From: Novosphingobium sp049354825
GTDB taxonomy: Bacteria; Pseudomonadota; Alphaproteobacteria; Sphingomonadales; Sphingomonadaceae
DNA: 64,000 bases
Direction of reading: 5' to 3'
Assembly (NCBI RefSeq): GCF_049354825.1
Contig: NZ_CP186480.1
Coordinates: 1,860,001-1,924,000 of the forward strand
This document shows, piece after piece, positions 27,165 to 36,003 of the stretch. The stretch's first letter is position 1; each line of letters starts with the position of its first letter. Made by a program: the position numbers and the translations under genes. The notes beneath the pieces were generated by a model, which was not told the DNA's origin, searched no databases, and saw only the letters and a program-made list of their open reading frames with translations.

Positions 27165-28043
27165 TCATGGCGCCGAGCAAACCGCGATCGACAGCCGCCA
27201 CGAACGGCTTGCCCCCGGCGCCAGGACGACCGAGCCCGGCTTGGCGGTGAAATCGAGCGAGAATCCGGCCGGGTCGGCATGGCCTTGCCACGGCTCGATG
27301 CAGACGTAGCGCGCGCCCGGCTTTTGCCACACGCCCAGCATCGGGCTGTCGGGCCATTCCAGCCGCAGCTCGGCGCCGCCGGGCGAGACGTAACGGCAGC
27401 CCCGGCTGGCCAGCGTGGTCCAGATCAGCGCATCGTTGGCGAACAGGGCTTCGTTCAGCGCCAGGCGATTGCCTCTGACCGGGGTCGCCTCGTACCGCGC
27501 CAGCAGGCCGGCGGCGTCGATCCGGGCAACGTCCTGCGGCTCGTCGCGGTCGAAGACGATGGCATGGCCGTGCTTGGCGCCGCCACGCGGCAGCGGCCAG
27601 GCGAAGGCGGGGTGAAAGCCGAAAGACAGCGGCATGGCGGTAGCGCCGGCATTGGTCACCGTGGCGACCTGCTCCAGCGTTCCGCCGCGCAGCGCGAAGG
27701 CGACCTCGAGCGTGAAGGCAAACGGGTACTGCGCGCGCGTCTCGGCATTGTCGGCAAGACGCAGCACCGCCTTGGCACCGTCACGCCGCACCACGTCGAA
27801 CCGGCTGGTCCGCGCGAAGCCGTGCTTGCCCATCGCGTAGTCGCGCCCATCCAGCCGATAGTGGCCGTCATTCAGCGCGCCGACGATCGGGAACAGGATC
27901 GGGGCGTGCCCCGTCCAGAACGCCGGATCCGCGTCGGTCATCCACTCGTCGGCGCGCGCGTCCTTAAGCGACCACAGCTCGGCACCCAGCGGGTTGACCG
28001 CGGCGGTCAGGCCGTCCGCGGCAATGACGATCAGGTCGCTCAT
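27165..28043 (-). CDS. aldose 1-epimerase family protein
   Basis: 292 residues. Galactose mutarotase-like fold: GAELWSLKDARADEWM, FPIVGALNDGHYRLDGRDY, KHGFARTSRFDVV with the catalytic His, SFGFHPAFAWPLP with the second His, and CIEPWQGHADP with the catalytic Glu. It converts anomers of a sugar or a related ligand (LACX-like branch); the substrate is unknown. Its end lies 15 bp upstream of the pheT end on the minus strand, without being part of a clear operon. Confidence 0.85.
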   Translation of the reverse strand: MSDLIVIAADGLTAAVNPLGAELWSLKDARADEWMTDADPAFWTGHAPILFPIVGALNDGHYRLDGRDYAMGKHGFARTSRFDVVRRDGAKAVLRLADNAETRAQYPFAFTLEVAFALRGGTLEQVATVTNAGATAMPLSFGFHPAFAWPLPRGGAKHGHAIVFDRDEPQDVARIDAAGLLARYEATPVRGNRLALNEALFANDALIWTTLASRGCRYVSPGGAELRLEWPDSPMLGVWQKPGARYVCIEPWQGHADPAGFSLDFTAKPGSVVLAPGASRSWRLSIAVCSAP

Positions 28044-28058
28044 GCCGTCAGCAACCCG

Positions 28059-30629
28059 TCACCCGCGCAGTTGTGCCCCGAGCTTGCCCGCCGCCGCGGT
28101 AACTTTGTCGGCCGCCGTCTTGAGCTCGGCATCGGTGAACGATTTGTCGCCCGGCTGCAGCGTCACCTCGATGGCAACCGACTTGTGCCCCTCGGGCACG
28201 CCGGCACCGCGGAAATCATCGAACACCCGGGCGCCGACGATGGCCGCCTTGTCGGCGCCGCGAACCGCGCGCAGCAGGTCGCCCGCCGGCAGGTCGGCCG
28301 GGACCAGGAAGGCGAAATCGCGCGTCACTGCCTGCAAGGCGGGCGGCGCGTAGGCGGCGCGAGCGAACCCGCCGGAGCGCCGCTGCGGGATGGCATCGAG
28401 GAACAGCTCGGCCGCCGCCACCGGGACAGCGATATCGAACTGCTTGAGCAGCGCCGGGTGAAGCATGCCGAAGCGCGCCAGCACGGTCTTGGGGCCGAGC
28501 CGCAGCGTGCCCGACTGCCCGGGGTGAAACTGGTCGCCCGCCTCGCCCATGACCTGCAGATTGTCGACCGGCGCGCCGGCCTCGGCTAGCAGCGCCAGCG
28601 CCTCGGCCTTGGCGTCGTAGGCGTCGAACGCCTGCGCCTTGCCACTTGCCCAGCCGCGCGGCAGCTTTTCGCCCGCCAGCACGACCGCCAGCGAAGCCCG
28701 CTCGTCGCTGGTGCCATCGCCTGCGCGCAAATAGCGGCGCCCGATTTCGAACGCTCGGCTGCCCGCGGCGCCGCGATCGAGGTTGCGCCGCGCGGCCGAC
28801 AGCAGCCCCGGCAGCAGCGAGGGCCGCATCGCCTTCATGTCCTCGCTGATCGGGTTGGCGAGCGTCCAGGGCGCGGTGCCCTCGGCGGCGAAGGCCGCGG
28901 CCTGGGCGGACGGGAGGAAGCTCCAGGTCACCGCCTCGGCCAGCCCGCGCGCCGCGGCTGCGCGGCGCAGCCGGCGCTCGCGCGCCTGCTCGGGCGTGGC
29001 GGTCGGCAACGCCACGGCGGCGGTGCGCGGCAGCGGCGTCGACGGGACGGCATCGAGGCCGTGGATGCGCACCACCTCCTCGACGATGTCGGCCGGGCCT
29101 TCGATGTCGGGGCGCCAGCCCGGCGCCGCGACGGTCCAGACCGGACCGACCACGTCATCGAGCGGGCGGCGCGGCGTTTCGCCGACGATCGCCAGCCCGT
29201 CCTCGTCGATCACGATCGGCTGGTCCTCGCCGTCCAGCACCGCGAAGCCGAGCGCGTCGAGGATCGCCGCCTGGCGCGTGCGCGCGACGTCGACGCCGCC
29301 CAGCCGCAGGACGAGTCCGGGATCGAAGGCGATCGGCGGCTTGCCGCCAAGCGTTCCGGACCGCTCCCACCAGCTGTCGGTGCCGGCCGGCTCGCTCCGG
29401 CGCCCGCCGCAGATGCGCTGCATCAGCTTCGTCGCGGCCAGCAGGGCGTCGTACATGATGCCGGGGTCGACGCCGCGCTCGAACCGGGCGCGCGCATCGC
29501 TGGTCAGGTTCAGCGCCCGCCCGGTGCGCGCGATCGAAAGCGGATCGAACCAGGCGCACTCGACCACCACGTTGGTCGTCGCGGCGCCGGCGCCGGAATG
29601 CGCGCCGCCCATTATCCCGCCGATGTCGTGGACCGCCGCATCGTCGGCGATCACGGTCATCCCGGCATCGAGCGTGTAGGCCTTGCCGTTGAGCGCCTCG
29701 ACCGTCTCGCCGGGGCGCGCCTTGCGCGCCACCAGCGGTCCGTTCAGCTTCTCTTCGTCATAGACGTGAAGCGGGCGGCCAAGGTCGAACATGAGGTAGT
29801 TGGTGACGTCGACCAGCGCCGAGATCGGCCGCTGCCCGATCGCGCGCAGGCGCCGCTGCATCCATTCGGGCGAGGCGCCGTTGCGCACGCCCTCGATCCG
29901 CTGGGCCAGGAAGATCGGGCAGTCGGGATCATCGCTGCGCACCTCGGGCGCGGCGGCGGCACCGTCGTCCTCGCCGGCATAGGGCTGTCCGGTCGTCGCC
30001 AGGTCGTGAAGCAGGGCCGGGTGGTTGACACCGTTCCATTCGCGCAAGCGGCCCAGGCCCGCAGCGGCGAGGTCGCGCGCGATACCGTAAACGCCCATGC
30101 AGTCGGGCCGGTTGGGCGTGACCGCAGCCTCGATGACCGGATCGTCGAGCCCGGCGTAATCGACATAAGACATGCCCTGCACCGGCACCGGGCTGCTGGC
30201 CGACAGGCTGATGATGCCCTCGTGCCCCTCGCCCAGGCCCAGCTCGCGCTCGGAACACATCATTCCGAAGCTTTCGACGCCGCGGATCTTCGCTTCGCCC
30301 AAGGTGATCCCGGCCCCCGGCACGTAAGCGCCCGGGGGGCCGAAAACGCCGTACATGTACGCCTCGGCATTGGGCGCACCGCAGACGACCTGGACCGGCT
30401 GCCCACCGTTATAGTCGGGCCCGGCATCGACCATCAGGACCTGCAACTTGTCGGCCTGCGGATGCGGCGCGGCGCTGACGACGCGCGCGATCCGGAACGG
30501 GGCGAGCGCGGCGCCGGGATTCTCGACCCCTTCGACCTCGAGCCCGATGGCGCTCAGCTTGGCCACGATCTGTTCGAGCGTCGCCTCGGAATCGAGGTGA
30601 TCCTTGAGCCAGGACAGTGTGAACTTCAT
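28059..30629 (-). CDS. pheT: phenylalanyl-tRNA synthetase beta subunit
   Basis: 856 residues from ATG 30629 (MKFTLSWLKDHLDSEATLEQ). Domains in order: N-terminal and EMAP-like tRNA-binding region (about 40-150), B3/B4 editing domain (VTPNRPDCMGVYGIARDLA; LVDVTNYLMFDLGRPLH), B5 domain, catalytic-like core and C-terminal anticodon-binding FDX-ACB domain (AVTRDFAFLVPADLPAG). It charges tRNA-Phe together with PheS and edits mischarged Tyr. Start overlaps the pheS stop. Confidence 0.95.
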   Translation of the reverse strand: MKFTLSWLKDHLDSEATLEQIVAKLSAIGLEVEGVENPGAALAPFRIARVVSAAPHPQADKLQVLMVDAGPDYNGGQPVQVVCGAPNAEAYMYGVFGPPGAYVPGAGITLGEAKIRGVESFGMMCSERELGLGEGHEGIISLSASSPVPVQGMSYVDYAGLDDPVIEAAVTPNRPDCMGVYGIARDLAAAGLGRLREWNGVNHPALLHDLATTGQPYAGEDDGAAAAPEVRSDDPDCPIFLAQRIEGVRNGASPEWMQRRLRAIGQRPISALVDVTNYLMFDLGRPLHVYDEEKLNGPLVARKARPGETVEALNGKAYTLDAGMTVIADDAAVHDIGGIMGGAHSGAGAATTNVVVECAWFDPLSIARTGRALNLTSDARARFERGVDPGIMYDALLAATKLMQRICGGRRSEPAGTDSWWERSGTLGGKPPIAFDPGLVLRLGGVDVARTRQAAILDALGFAVLDGEDQPIVIDEDGLAIVGETPRRPLDDVVGPVWTVAAPGWRPDIEGPADIVEEVVRIHGLDAVPSTPLPRTAAVALPTATPEQARERRLRRAAAARGLAEAVTWSFLPSAQAAAFAAEGTAPWTLANPISEDMKAMRPSLLPGLLSAARRNLDRGAAGSRAFEIGRRYLRAGDGTSDERASLAVVLAGEKLPRGWASGKAQAFDAYDAKAEALALLAEAGAPVDNLQVMGEAGDQFHPGQSGTLRLGPKTVLARFGMLHPALLKQFDIAVPVAAAELFLDAIPQRRSGGFARAAYAPPALQAVTRDFAFLVPADLPAGDLLRAVRGADKAAIVGARVFDDFRGAGVPEGHKSVAIEVTLQPGDKSFTDAELKTAADKVTAAAGKLGAQLRG

Positions 30630-31768
30630 GCCCCGGCTCCCGTCGAAATAGCGCCCACGCCGGCAGATAGCGTCGGCTGGTCGAACGCGGAAAATCCGTA
30701 GTGGGCCAGCCAGCGCGCGTCGCCGTCGAAGAAGGCGCGCAGGTCGTCCATGCCGTATTTCAGCATTGCCAGCCGATCGACGCCGATCCCGAAGGCGAAG
30801 CCTTGCCATTCGGACGGATCGTAGCCGCCCGCTTCCAGCACGCGGACGTTGACCATGCCGCTGCCCAGCAGTTCCATCCAGCCGTGCCCCGGCGCGTCGC
30901 CGTCGCCGCCCAGCATGCGCCGGGAGCCGTTGGGCCCTTTGACCTCCTGCCAGCCGACGTCGACCTCGACGCTCGGCTCGGTGAAGGGGAAATAGCTCGG
31001 CCGCAGGCGCAGGACGATGTCGTCGCGCTCGAAAAAGGCCTTGAGGAACGTTTCGAGCGTCCACTTGAGATGGCCCAGGTGGATGCCGCGGTCGATCACC
31101 AGCCCTTCGACCTGGTGGAACATCGGCGTGTGCGTGGCGTCGCTGTCGCTGCGATAGACGCGGCCCGGCGCGATGATGCGCAGCGGCGCGCCGCCCGGGC
31201 TGGCCTTGGCGGCTTTCAGCATCGTGCGGATCTGCACCGGGCTGGTGTGCGTGCGCAGCAGCATCCGGCGGCCCTCGGGACCCGCGTCGGGGAAATAGAA
31301 CGTATCGTGCATGGCGCGCGCCGGGTGGCTTTCCGGCATGTTGAGCGCAGTGAAGTTATGCCAGTCGTCCTCGATCTCGGGTCCGGTGGCGACCGCGAAG
31401 CCCAGGTCGGCGAAGATCTCGGCCAGTTCGTCCATCACCTGGCTGACCGGGTGGACCGAACCGCGCGGCGCTGCCGGGGCGGGCAGCGTCAGGTCGATCC
31501 GCTCGGCCGCCAGGCGGGCTTCCATCGCCGCGCCTTGCAGCGCGCCCTTGCGCGCGGCCAGCGCGGCGGTGACCGCTTCGCGCAGGGCGTGGATGCGCGG
31601 ACCGGCGCTCTGGCGTTCGTCCGCGCTCATCGCGCCGAGCGTCTTGAGCAATCCTGAGATCGAGCCTTGCTTGCCGAGAAACTCGACCCGCAGCGCTTCT
31701 ACCGCGTCGGGCGTTTCGGCGGCGGCGATGCGCTGCACGGCTTCGGCCTGGAGGGCTGCATGATCCAC
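30626..31768 (-). CDS. pheS: phenylalanyl-tRNA synthetase alpha subunit
   Basis: 380 residues. Class II synthetase motifs: HPVSQVMDELAEIFADLGF (motif 1 region), RTHTSPVQIRTM, FHQVEGLVIDRGIHLGHLK (motif 2) and AFGIGVDRLAMLKYG (motif 3). The C-terminal ~20 residues (FDQPTLSAGVGAISTGAGA) are longer than in most relatives. Operon pheS-pheT. Confidence 0.95.
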   Translation of the reverse strand: MDHAALQAEAVQRIAAAETPDAVEALRVEFLGKQGSISGLLKTLGAMSADERQSAGPRIHALREAVTAALAARKGALQGAAMEARLAAERIDLTLPAPAAPRGSVHPVSQVMDELAEIFADLGFAVATGPEIEDDWHNFTALNMPESHPARAMHDTFYFPDAGPEGRRMLLRTHTSPVQIRTMLKAAKASPGGAPLRIIAPGRVYRSDSDATHTPMFHQVEGLVIDRGIHLGHLKWTLETFLKAFFERDDIVLRLRPSYFPFTEPSVEVDVGWQEVKGPNGSRRMLGGDGDAPGHGWMELLGSGMVNVRVLEAGGYDPSEWQGFAFGIGVDRLAMLKYGMDDLRAFFDGDARWLAHYGFSAFDQPTLSAGVGAISTGAGA

Positions 31769-31863
31769 GGTCGGCTAGTCTTTCCTGGGCGGCGCGCGAT
31801 TGCGCCGCGCCGGCCTTTAGCGGCGCGGGCGCGAGGGGGCAAAACCCTATTTGCCTGCTCCGG

Positions 31864-32751
31864 CTAGACTCCGGCGGGGCGGTCGGTGGTCTGCACCGCG
31901 GAACCCGCGATCCGCATCCGTTCGCGCACGAACGTCTCCAGGATCGGGCGCGGCCGCGACGCGTATTCGCGCGGGCTCATTCCCATGAAGGCGTGGAAAT
32001 CGCGGACGAACTGGGCCTGGTCGTGGTAATGCCCGTCGAGCGCGCCGATCCACTTGCGCGAGGGATCGAGGATGAACTGCGCCACGCTGCGCATGAAGCG
32101 CTGGCGGCGCAGCAGCGTCTTGGGCGTAAACCCGAAGTGGCGGCAGCACAGCCGCTCCAGCGTGCGCGGCTGGACGCCCGCGCGGGCGGCGAAATCGCCG
32201 ACGCTGTGGACCTCGGGATCGACCATCGCGGCGTGGACGGCCAGGATCCGGTCATGGTCGGGCAGCGCACCGCCCAGCCTGCCGCGAAAGTACGCAATTA
32301 TGGCCTCGAGCGCAGCAGGAACGTCGCCGTGAAACCGCGCGACACTGTCGGCCAGCGGGCCAAAGGCGGCGAAGGCAGGGTCGACCCGTCCGTCGACGAC
32401 GCGGTCGGCATAGTCCGCGGCGGGCTGAGCGATGAACCGCGCCCACCCCAGCGGCATCAGCCCGATCCCCCAGAACGCGGTGCTGCCGACCGTGAAACGC
32501 GCGGGGCGCGACGTGGGTCCGGTGACGTAGAAATCGGTGCCCAGCACGGGCGCTCCGTCATCGATCACGGCGATCGGCGCATCGCCGCGCACGAAGCGCA
32601 GGTTGGCCCATTCGGGGTGGAGCGTATCGCTGACCCGGCCGTCATCCGGGACGGTAATCTCGGCACGATAGAAGGTCGTGAAATAGCGCTGCAGGTCGGG
32701 CGGCGGCAAGTGGAAGGCGGCCGAGACGACCGGATCGGCCGCGGCTTTCAC
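31864..32751 (-). CDS. AraC family transcriptional regulator
   Basis: About 295 residues from GTG 32751 (VKAAADPVVSAAFHLPPP); an open frame reaches back to 32877 but the extra part looks non-coding. The C-terminal double HTH is clear: HSVGDFAARAGVQPRTLERL and DGHYHDQAQFVRDFHAFMG with the family ending MSPREYASRPRP. The N-terminal domain (YFTTFYRAEITVPDDGRV) resembles DUF6597-type sensory domains. It stands between rplT and pheS, where its own regulon is not apparent. Confidence 0.8.
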   Translation of the reverse strand: MKAAADPVVSAAFHLPPPDLQRYFTTFYRAEITVPDDGRVSDTLHPEWANLRFVRGDAPIAVIDDGAPVLGTDFYVTGPTSRPARFTVGSTAFWGIGLMPLGWARFIAQPAADYADRVVDGRVDPAFAAFGPLADSVARFHGDVPAALEAIIAYFRGRLGGALPDHDRILAVHAAMVDPEVHSVGDFAARAGVQPRTLERLCCRHFGFTPKTLLRRQRFMRSVAQFILDPSRKWIGALDGHYHDQAQFVRDFHAFMGMSPREYASRPRPILETFVRERMRIAGSAVQTTDRPAGV

Positions 32752-32894
32752 CCCTTGCCCGTCATGATCGGCATTGTGCCCGCCCCGTTGCAACCCAGTC
32801 CCCCTGTCCGCCGTCTGCCGCGCGGTAGAGGCTATCATGATCGAATGGCCGGGCCGAGACAAGCGCCGCCCCCACACACGCGCCGGACACGACG

Positions 32895-32932
32895 AAAAAG
32901 GCGCGAAAGGATTGCTCCTTCCGCGCCTTTTT
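32895..32932 (-). terminator. bidirectional terminator after rplT
   Basis: GGCGCGAAAGGA and TCCTTCCGCGCC pair over 12 bp (one G-T) with loop TTGC. AAAAA precedes and TTTTT follows, so it can work on both strands. It sits just after the rplT stop on the minus strand. Confidence 0.88.
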
Positions 32933-32949
32933 CAGTCCGGCAAAGCGAA

Positions 32950-33309
32950 TCAGGCCGGGAGGGCCTTTTTCGCCATCGCGATGACCGCCGTGAAGGCGCC
33001 GCCTTCGTTCATCGCCAGATCGGCCATGACCTTGCGGTCCAGCGTGATGCCGGCCAGCTTGGCGCCGTGGATGAACTGCGAATAGGTCAAGCCTTCGGCG
33101 CGAACCGCGGCGTTGATGCGCTGGATCCACAGGGCGCGGAAAGTCCGCTTCTTAACCTTGCGGTCGCGGTACGCGTACTGGCCGGCCTTTTCGACTGCCT
33201 GCCGCGCGACGCGGATGGTGTTCTTGCGGCGACCGCGATAGCCCTTGGCCTGGTCGAGAATCCGCTTGTGCTTGGCGCGGGTGGTAACGCCGCGTTTGAT
33301 ACGTGCCAT
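32950..33309 (-). CDS. rplT: 50S ribosomal protein L20
   Basis: 119 residues, MARIKRGVTTRAKHKRILDQ; conserved KGYRGRRKNTIRVA and LWIQRINAAVRAEGLTYSQF. Binds 23S rRNA early in assembly. 11 bp after rpmI on the same strand. Confidence 0.97.
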   Translation of the reverse strand: MARIKRGVTTRAKHKRILDQAKGYRGRRKNTIRVARQAVEKAGQYAYRDRKVKKRTFRALWIQRINAAVRAEGLTYSQFIHGAKLAGITLDRKVMADLAMNEGGAFTAVIAMAKKALPA

Positions 33310-33320
33310 TGTCTATCCCC

Positions 33321-33524
33321 TCAGCCGAGCCCGTACGGGGCCCATTTCTTGATCACCTTGGCATCGGCGTCAGAAATGACGTCGGTGCCGCGGTTCTGGC
33401 GGATATACTTGGCGTTGTGGCTGATCAGGCGGTGGCGCTTGCCGACCACGCCGTGCTTCACCTTGCCGGTGGCCGTGAGCTTGAAGCGCTTCTTCACGCC
33501 GCTCTTGGTCTTGAGCTTGGGCAT
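33321..33524 (-). CDS. rpmI: 50S ribosomal protein L35
   Basis: 67 residues from ATG 33524 (MPKLKTKSGVKKRFKLTATG), with AAGGAG upstream. infC is not adjacent, unlike in enterobacteria. A strong stem-loop lies 27 bp upstream of the start. Confidence 0.97.
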   Translation of the reverse strand: MPKLKTKSGVKKRFKLTATGKVKHGVVGKRHRLISHNAKYIRQNRGTDVISDADAKVIKKWAPYGLG

Positions 33525-33550
33525 TTTCGTCTCCTTCAAAAGGGACACGT

Positions 33551-33590
33551 AAGACCGGCCCTGGCAGCCCTAGATAGCCAGGCAGGTCTT
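33551..33590 (-). promoter_or_regulatory. stem-loop in the likely leader of rpmI-rplT
   Basis: On the minus strand AAGACC pairs with GGTCTT and CCTGGC with GCCAGG, separated by a small internal loop, with an 11-nt apical loop. It ends 27 bp before the rpmI start. rpmI-rplT leaders are often bound by L20 to limit their own synthesis, so an autoregulatory role is plausible. Confidence 0.45.
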
Positions 33591-33676
33591 GAATTCCGTG
33601 CCGTTGAAGCGCGGGCCCCTAACCGCTGCGGGGGCAAATGGCAAGCGCCGTGGCGCGCCTGCCGCGAGGGATCGCC

Positions 33677-34144
33677 TCAGGCGGTCCGCACCGTTTCGGC
33701 CAGCTTGTCGAGCGCGTGGACGAGCGCGCGTTCATGCGCCTCGCGGTCGATCCCGCGCGGCGGGTCGATCGCCTCGACCGTGACGCGGGTGCCGGACCCG
33801 GCCGGGGTCAGCGTCCACAGCATCCGCATCGTTCCGGCGTTCTCGGGCCGATCGGACGGAAATTCGACCTCCCAGGTCAGCCGCCGCCCTTTCGTGACGG
33901 CGGCCACGCGGCCCACGACCCGGTCAATTCCGGCACCGGATTTGCCCTCTGTCCCCGCGGCGAAGCGCAGCGTCATGCGAAAGGGTCCGCCGGCGCGCGC
34001 TTCGTAGGCCTCGACCGTGGCGATCGCGCCTTCGGGCGGCAGCCACCGCTCAAGCTGGTCACCGGTAGACAGCGCCCGCCACACCGCATCGGGGGGGGCG
34101 GGAACGACCCGCGCGGCCCGGTCGATTCGTTGTTCGCGTCCCAT
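33677..34144 (-). CDS. SRPBCC (AHSA1/START-like) family protein
   Basis: 155 residues. Typical pattern RVVPAPPDAVWRALSTGDQLERWLPPEG, then GGPFRMTLRF and a C-terminal helix (HERALVHALDKLAETV). The fold binds small hydrophobic ligands; partner and ligand are unknown. Stands alone between hisN and rpmI on the minus strand. Confidence 0.82.
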   Translation of the reverse strand: MGREQRIDRAARVVPAPPDAVWRALSTGDQLERWLPPEGAIATVEAYEARAGGPFRMTLRFAAGTEGKSGAGIDRVVGRVAAVTKGRRLTWEVEFPSDRPENAGTMRMLWTLTPAGSGTRVTVEAIDPPRGIDREAHERALVHALDKLAETVRTA

Positions 34145-34189
34145 GATCCAGCAACGCCGGAACGGCGATTTGGTTCAAGAACCTTGCCC

Positions 34190-34972
34190 TCAATGCGCGC
34201 AGGTCAGTGCCTCGACCACGTCCTCCAGCCGCGCCTGATCGCCCAGCGCGATCACGTGCCCGCTGCTGCCGGCGTGAAGCGGCTCTCCGTTCCAGTCCGC
34301 CATCGTCCCGCCGGCACCCTCGACCACCGGCACCAGCGCGGCGAAATCATGCAGCTTGAGCCCCGCTTCGCAGACGAGGTCGAGGTGGCCCGAGGCCAGC
34401 ATCGCATAATTGTAGCAGTCACCGCCCATCACCATCCGCTTGTGATCGGTGCGCGCGGCCAGGGCCATGAAGTGCTCGCCGTCGTGATCGCCGAAATAAT
34501 GCGGACCGGTCGTGGCGATCGCCGCGTCCTTTAGGTCGCGGCAGGGCCGCGTGCGCACCGGCAGCCCGTTGAGCGTGGTCGGCTGCCCGGTCACCCCCAG
34601 CCAGCGTTCGCCCAGGATCGGCTGGTCGATCACGCCCAGCACCGGGAATCCGTCCACCAACAGCGCGATCAGCGTGCCGAACAGCGGACGGCCGGCCAGA
34701 AATCCCACCGTGCCGTCGATCGGGTCGAGCACCCATTGCCGGCCCGTGCGGCCTTCGGTGATCCCGAATTCCTCGCCGTGCACGCCGTCCTGGGGAACTT
34801 CGGCGGTGAGGATGCGGCGCATCGCCTCTTCGGCTGCGCGGTCGGCCAGCGTAACGGGCGAGGCGTCGTCCTTGCGCTCGGCCGCCATCGGCGTGCGGAA
34901 ATGGGGCCGGATGGCCGCGCCCGCCGCCTCGGCCAGGCGATGCGCCAGCGCGATGTCGGCGGTCAAATTCAT
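34190..34972 (-). CDS. hisN: inositol monophosphatase family, histidinol-phosphatase-like
   Basis: 260 residues from ATG 34972. Metal and phosphate motifs: GVHGEEFGITEG, WVLDPIDGTVGFLAGRPLFG and GGDCYNYAMLASGHLDLV. The HisN branch removes phosphate from histidinol phosphate; the closest alternatives are inositol-1- or PAP phosphatases. It lies 13 bp downstream of prs, so PRPP and histidine synthesis are linked in one unit, which supports HisN. Confidence 0.75.
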   Translation of the reverse strand: MNLTADIALAHRLAEAAGAAIRPHFRTPMAAERKDDASPVTLADRAAEEAMRRILTAEVPQDGVHGEEFGITEGRTGRQWVLDPIDGTVGFLAGRPLFGTLIALLVDGFPVLGVIDQPILGERWLGVTGQPTTLNGLPVRTRPCRDLKDAAIATTGPHYFGDHDGEHFMALAARTDHKRMVMGGDCYNYAMLASGHLDLVCEAGLKLHDFAALVPVVEGAGGTMADWNGEPLHAGSSGHVIALGDQARLEDVVEALTCAH

Positions 34973-34985
34973 GCTGGCCGCTTCA

Positions 34986-35921
34986 TCAATCGAACAGGCT
35001 GGAAACGCTGCTCTCGTCGGCGATGCGGCGCATGGCCTCACCGATCAGCGGCGCGATGGTGAGGATGCGGATATGCCCGGACTGTTCGGCCGCCTCGGTC
35101 GGCAGGATCGAATCGGTGATGACCAGTTCCTTGAGCGCGCTCTTGTCGACCCGCGCCACCGCCCCGCCCGACAGCACGCCGTGCGTGATATAGGCCGAAA
35201 CGCTGGTCGCCCCCGCATCCATCAGCGCCTGCGCCGCGTTGCACAGCGTGCCGCCCGAATCGATGATGTCGTCGATCAGGATGCAGGCGCGGCCCTTCAC
35301 CTCGCCGATGATGTTCATCACTTCCGACTGGCCCGGCGCATCGCGGCGCTTGTCGACGATGGCCAGCGGCGCATTATCGAGCCGCTTGGCCAGCGCGCGG
35401 GCGCGCACCACGCCGCCGACGTCGGGCGACACCACCATCACGTCCTGCCCGCCGTAACGCGCCTGGATGTCCGCCGCCATCACGGGCGCCGCATAGAGGT
35501 TGTCGGTCGGGATATCGAAGAAACCCTGGATCTGCCCGGCGTGAAGGTCGACCGCCAGCACCCGGTCGGCCCCCGCCTTTGTGATCAGGTTGGCGACCAG
35601 CTTGGCCGAAATCGGCGTGCGCGGCCCCGGCTTGCGGTCCTGCCGGGCGTACCCGAAATAGGGCAGCACCGCCGTGATCCGCCGCGCCGACGCGCGCCGC
35701 AGCGCGTCGATGCAGATCAGCAGCTCCATCAGGTTGTCGTTGGCCGGGTAGCTGGTCGACTGGACCACGAACACATCCTCGCCGCGAACGTTCTCGTGGA
35801 TCTCGACGAAGACCTCCTCGTCGGCAAAGCGCCGGACCGAGCAGTTCGTCAGCGGCATTTCCAGGTAGCCCGCGATGGCGCGCACGAGCGGCAGGTTCGA
35901 GTTGCCGGTCATGATCTTCAT
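34986..35921 (-). CDS. prs: ribose-phosphate pyrophosphokinase
   Basis: 311 residues. Catalytic flexible loop around RRITAVLPYFGYARQDRK, PRPP loop ACILIDDIIDSGGTLCNAAQ and N-terminal SCSVRRFADEEVFVEIHENV-like pattern (NCSVRRFADEEVFVEI). It makes PRPP from ribose-5-phosphate and ATP for purine, pyrimidine, NAD, histidine and tryptophan synthesis. Confidence 0.95.
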   Translation of the reverse strand: MKIMTGNSNLPLVRAIAGYLEMPLTNCSVRRFADEEVFVEIHENVRGEDVFVVQSTSYPANDNLMELLICIDALRRASARRITAVLPYFGYARQDRKPGPRTPISAKLVANLITKAGADRVLAVDLHAGQIQGFFDIPTDNLYAAPVMAADIQARYGGQDVMVVSPDVGGVVRARALAKRLDNAPLAIVDKRRDAPGQSEVMNIIGEVKGRACILIDDIIDSGGTLCNAAQALMDAGATSVSAYITHGVLSGGAVARVDKSALKELVITDSILPTEAAEQSGHIRILTIAPLIGEAMRRIADESSVSSLFD

Positions 35922-36003
35922 GCGTGCCGTCCTCTTTTCGCCGTGCCGCCGGGGCAGAGCAGCCGCTTAGCGCGGGAGGCACCGATTGCAACCGTGCGTA
36001 CGA

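Noticed and set aside
25510..27357. 615-residue antisense frame under the TonB receptor
   Set aside because: It is composed of AVRG-type low-complexity sequence; the receptor is certain.
29061..30701. 546-residue + strand frame over pheT
   Set aside because: pheT is certain; shadow frame.
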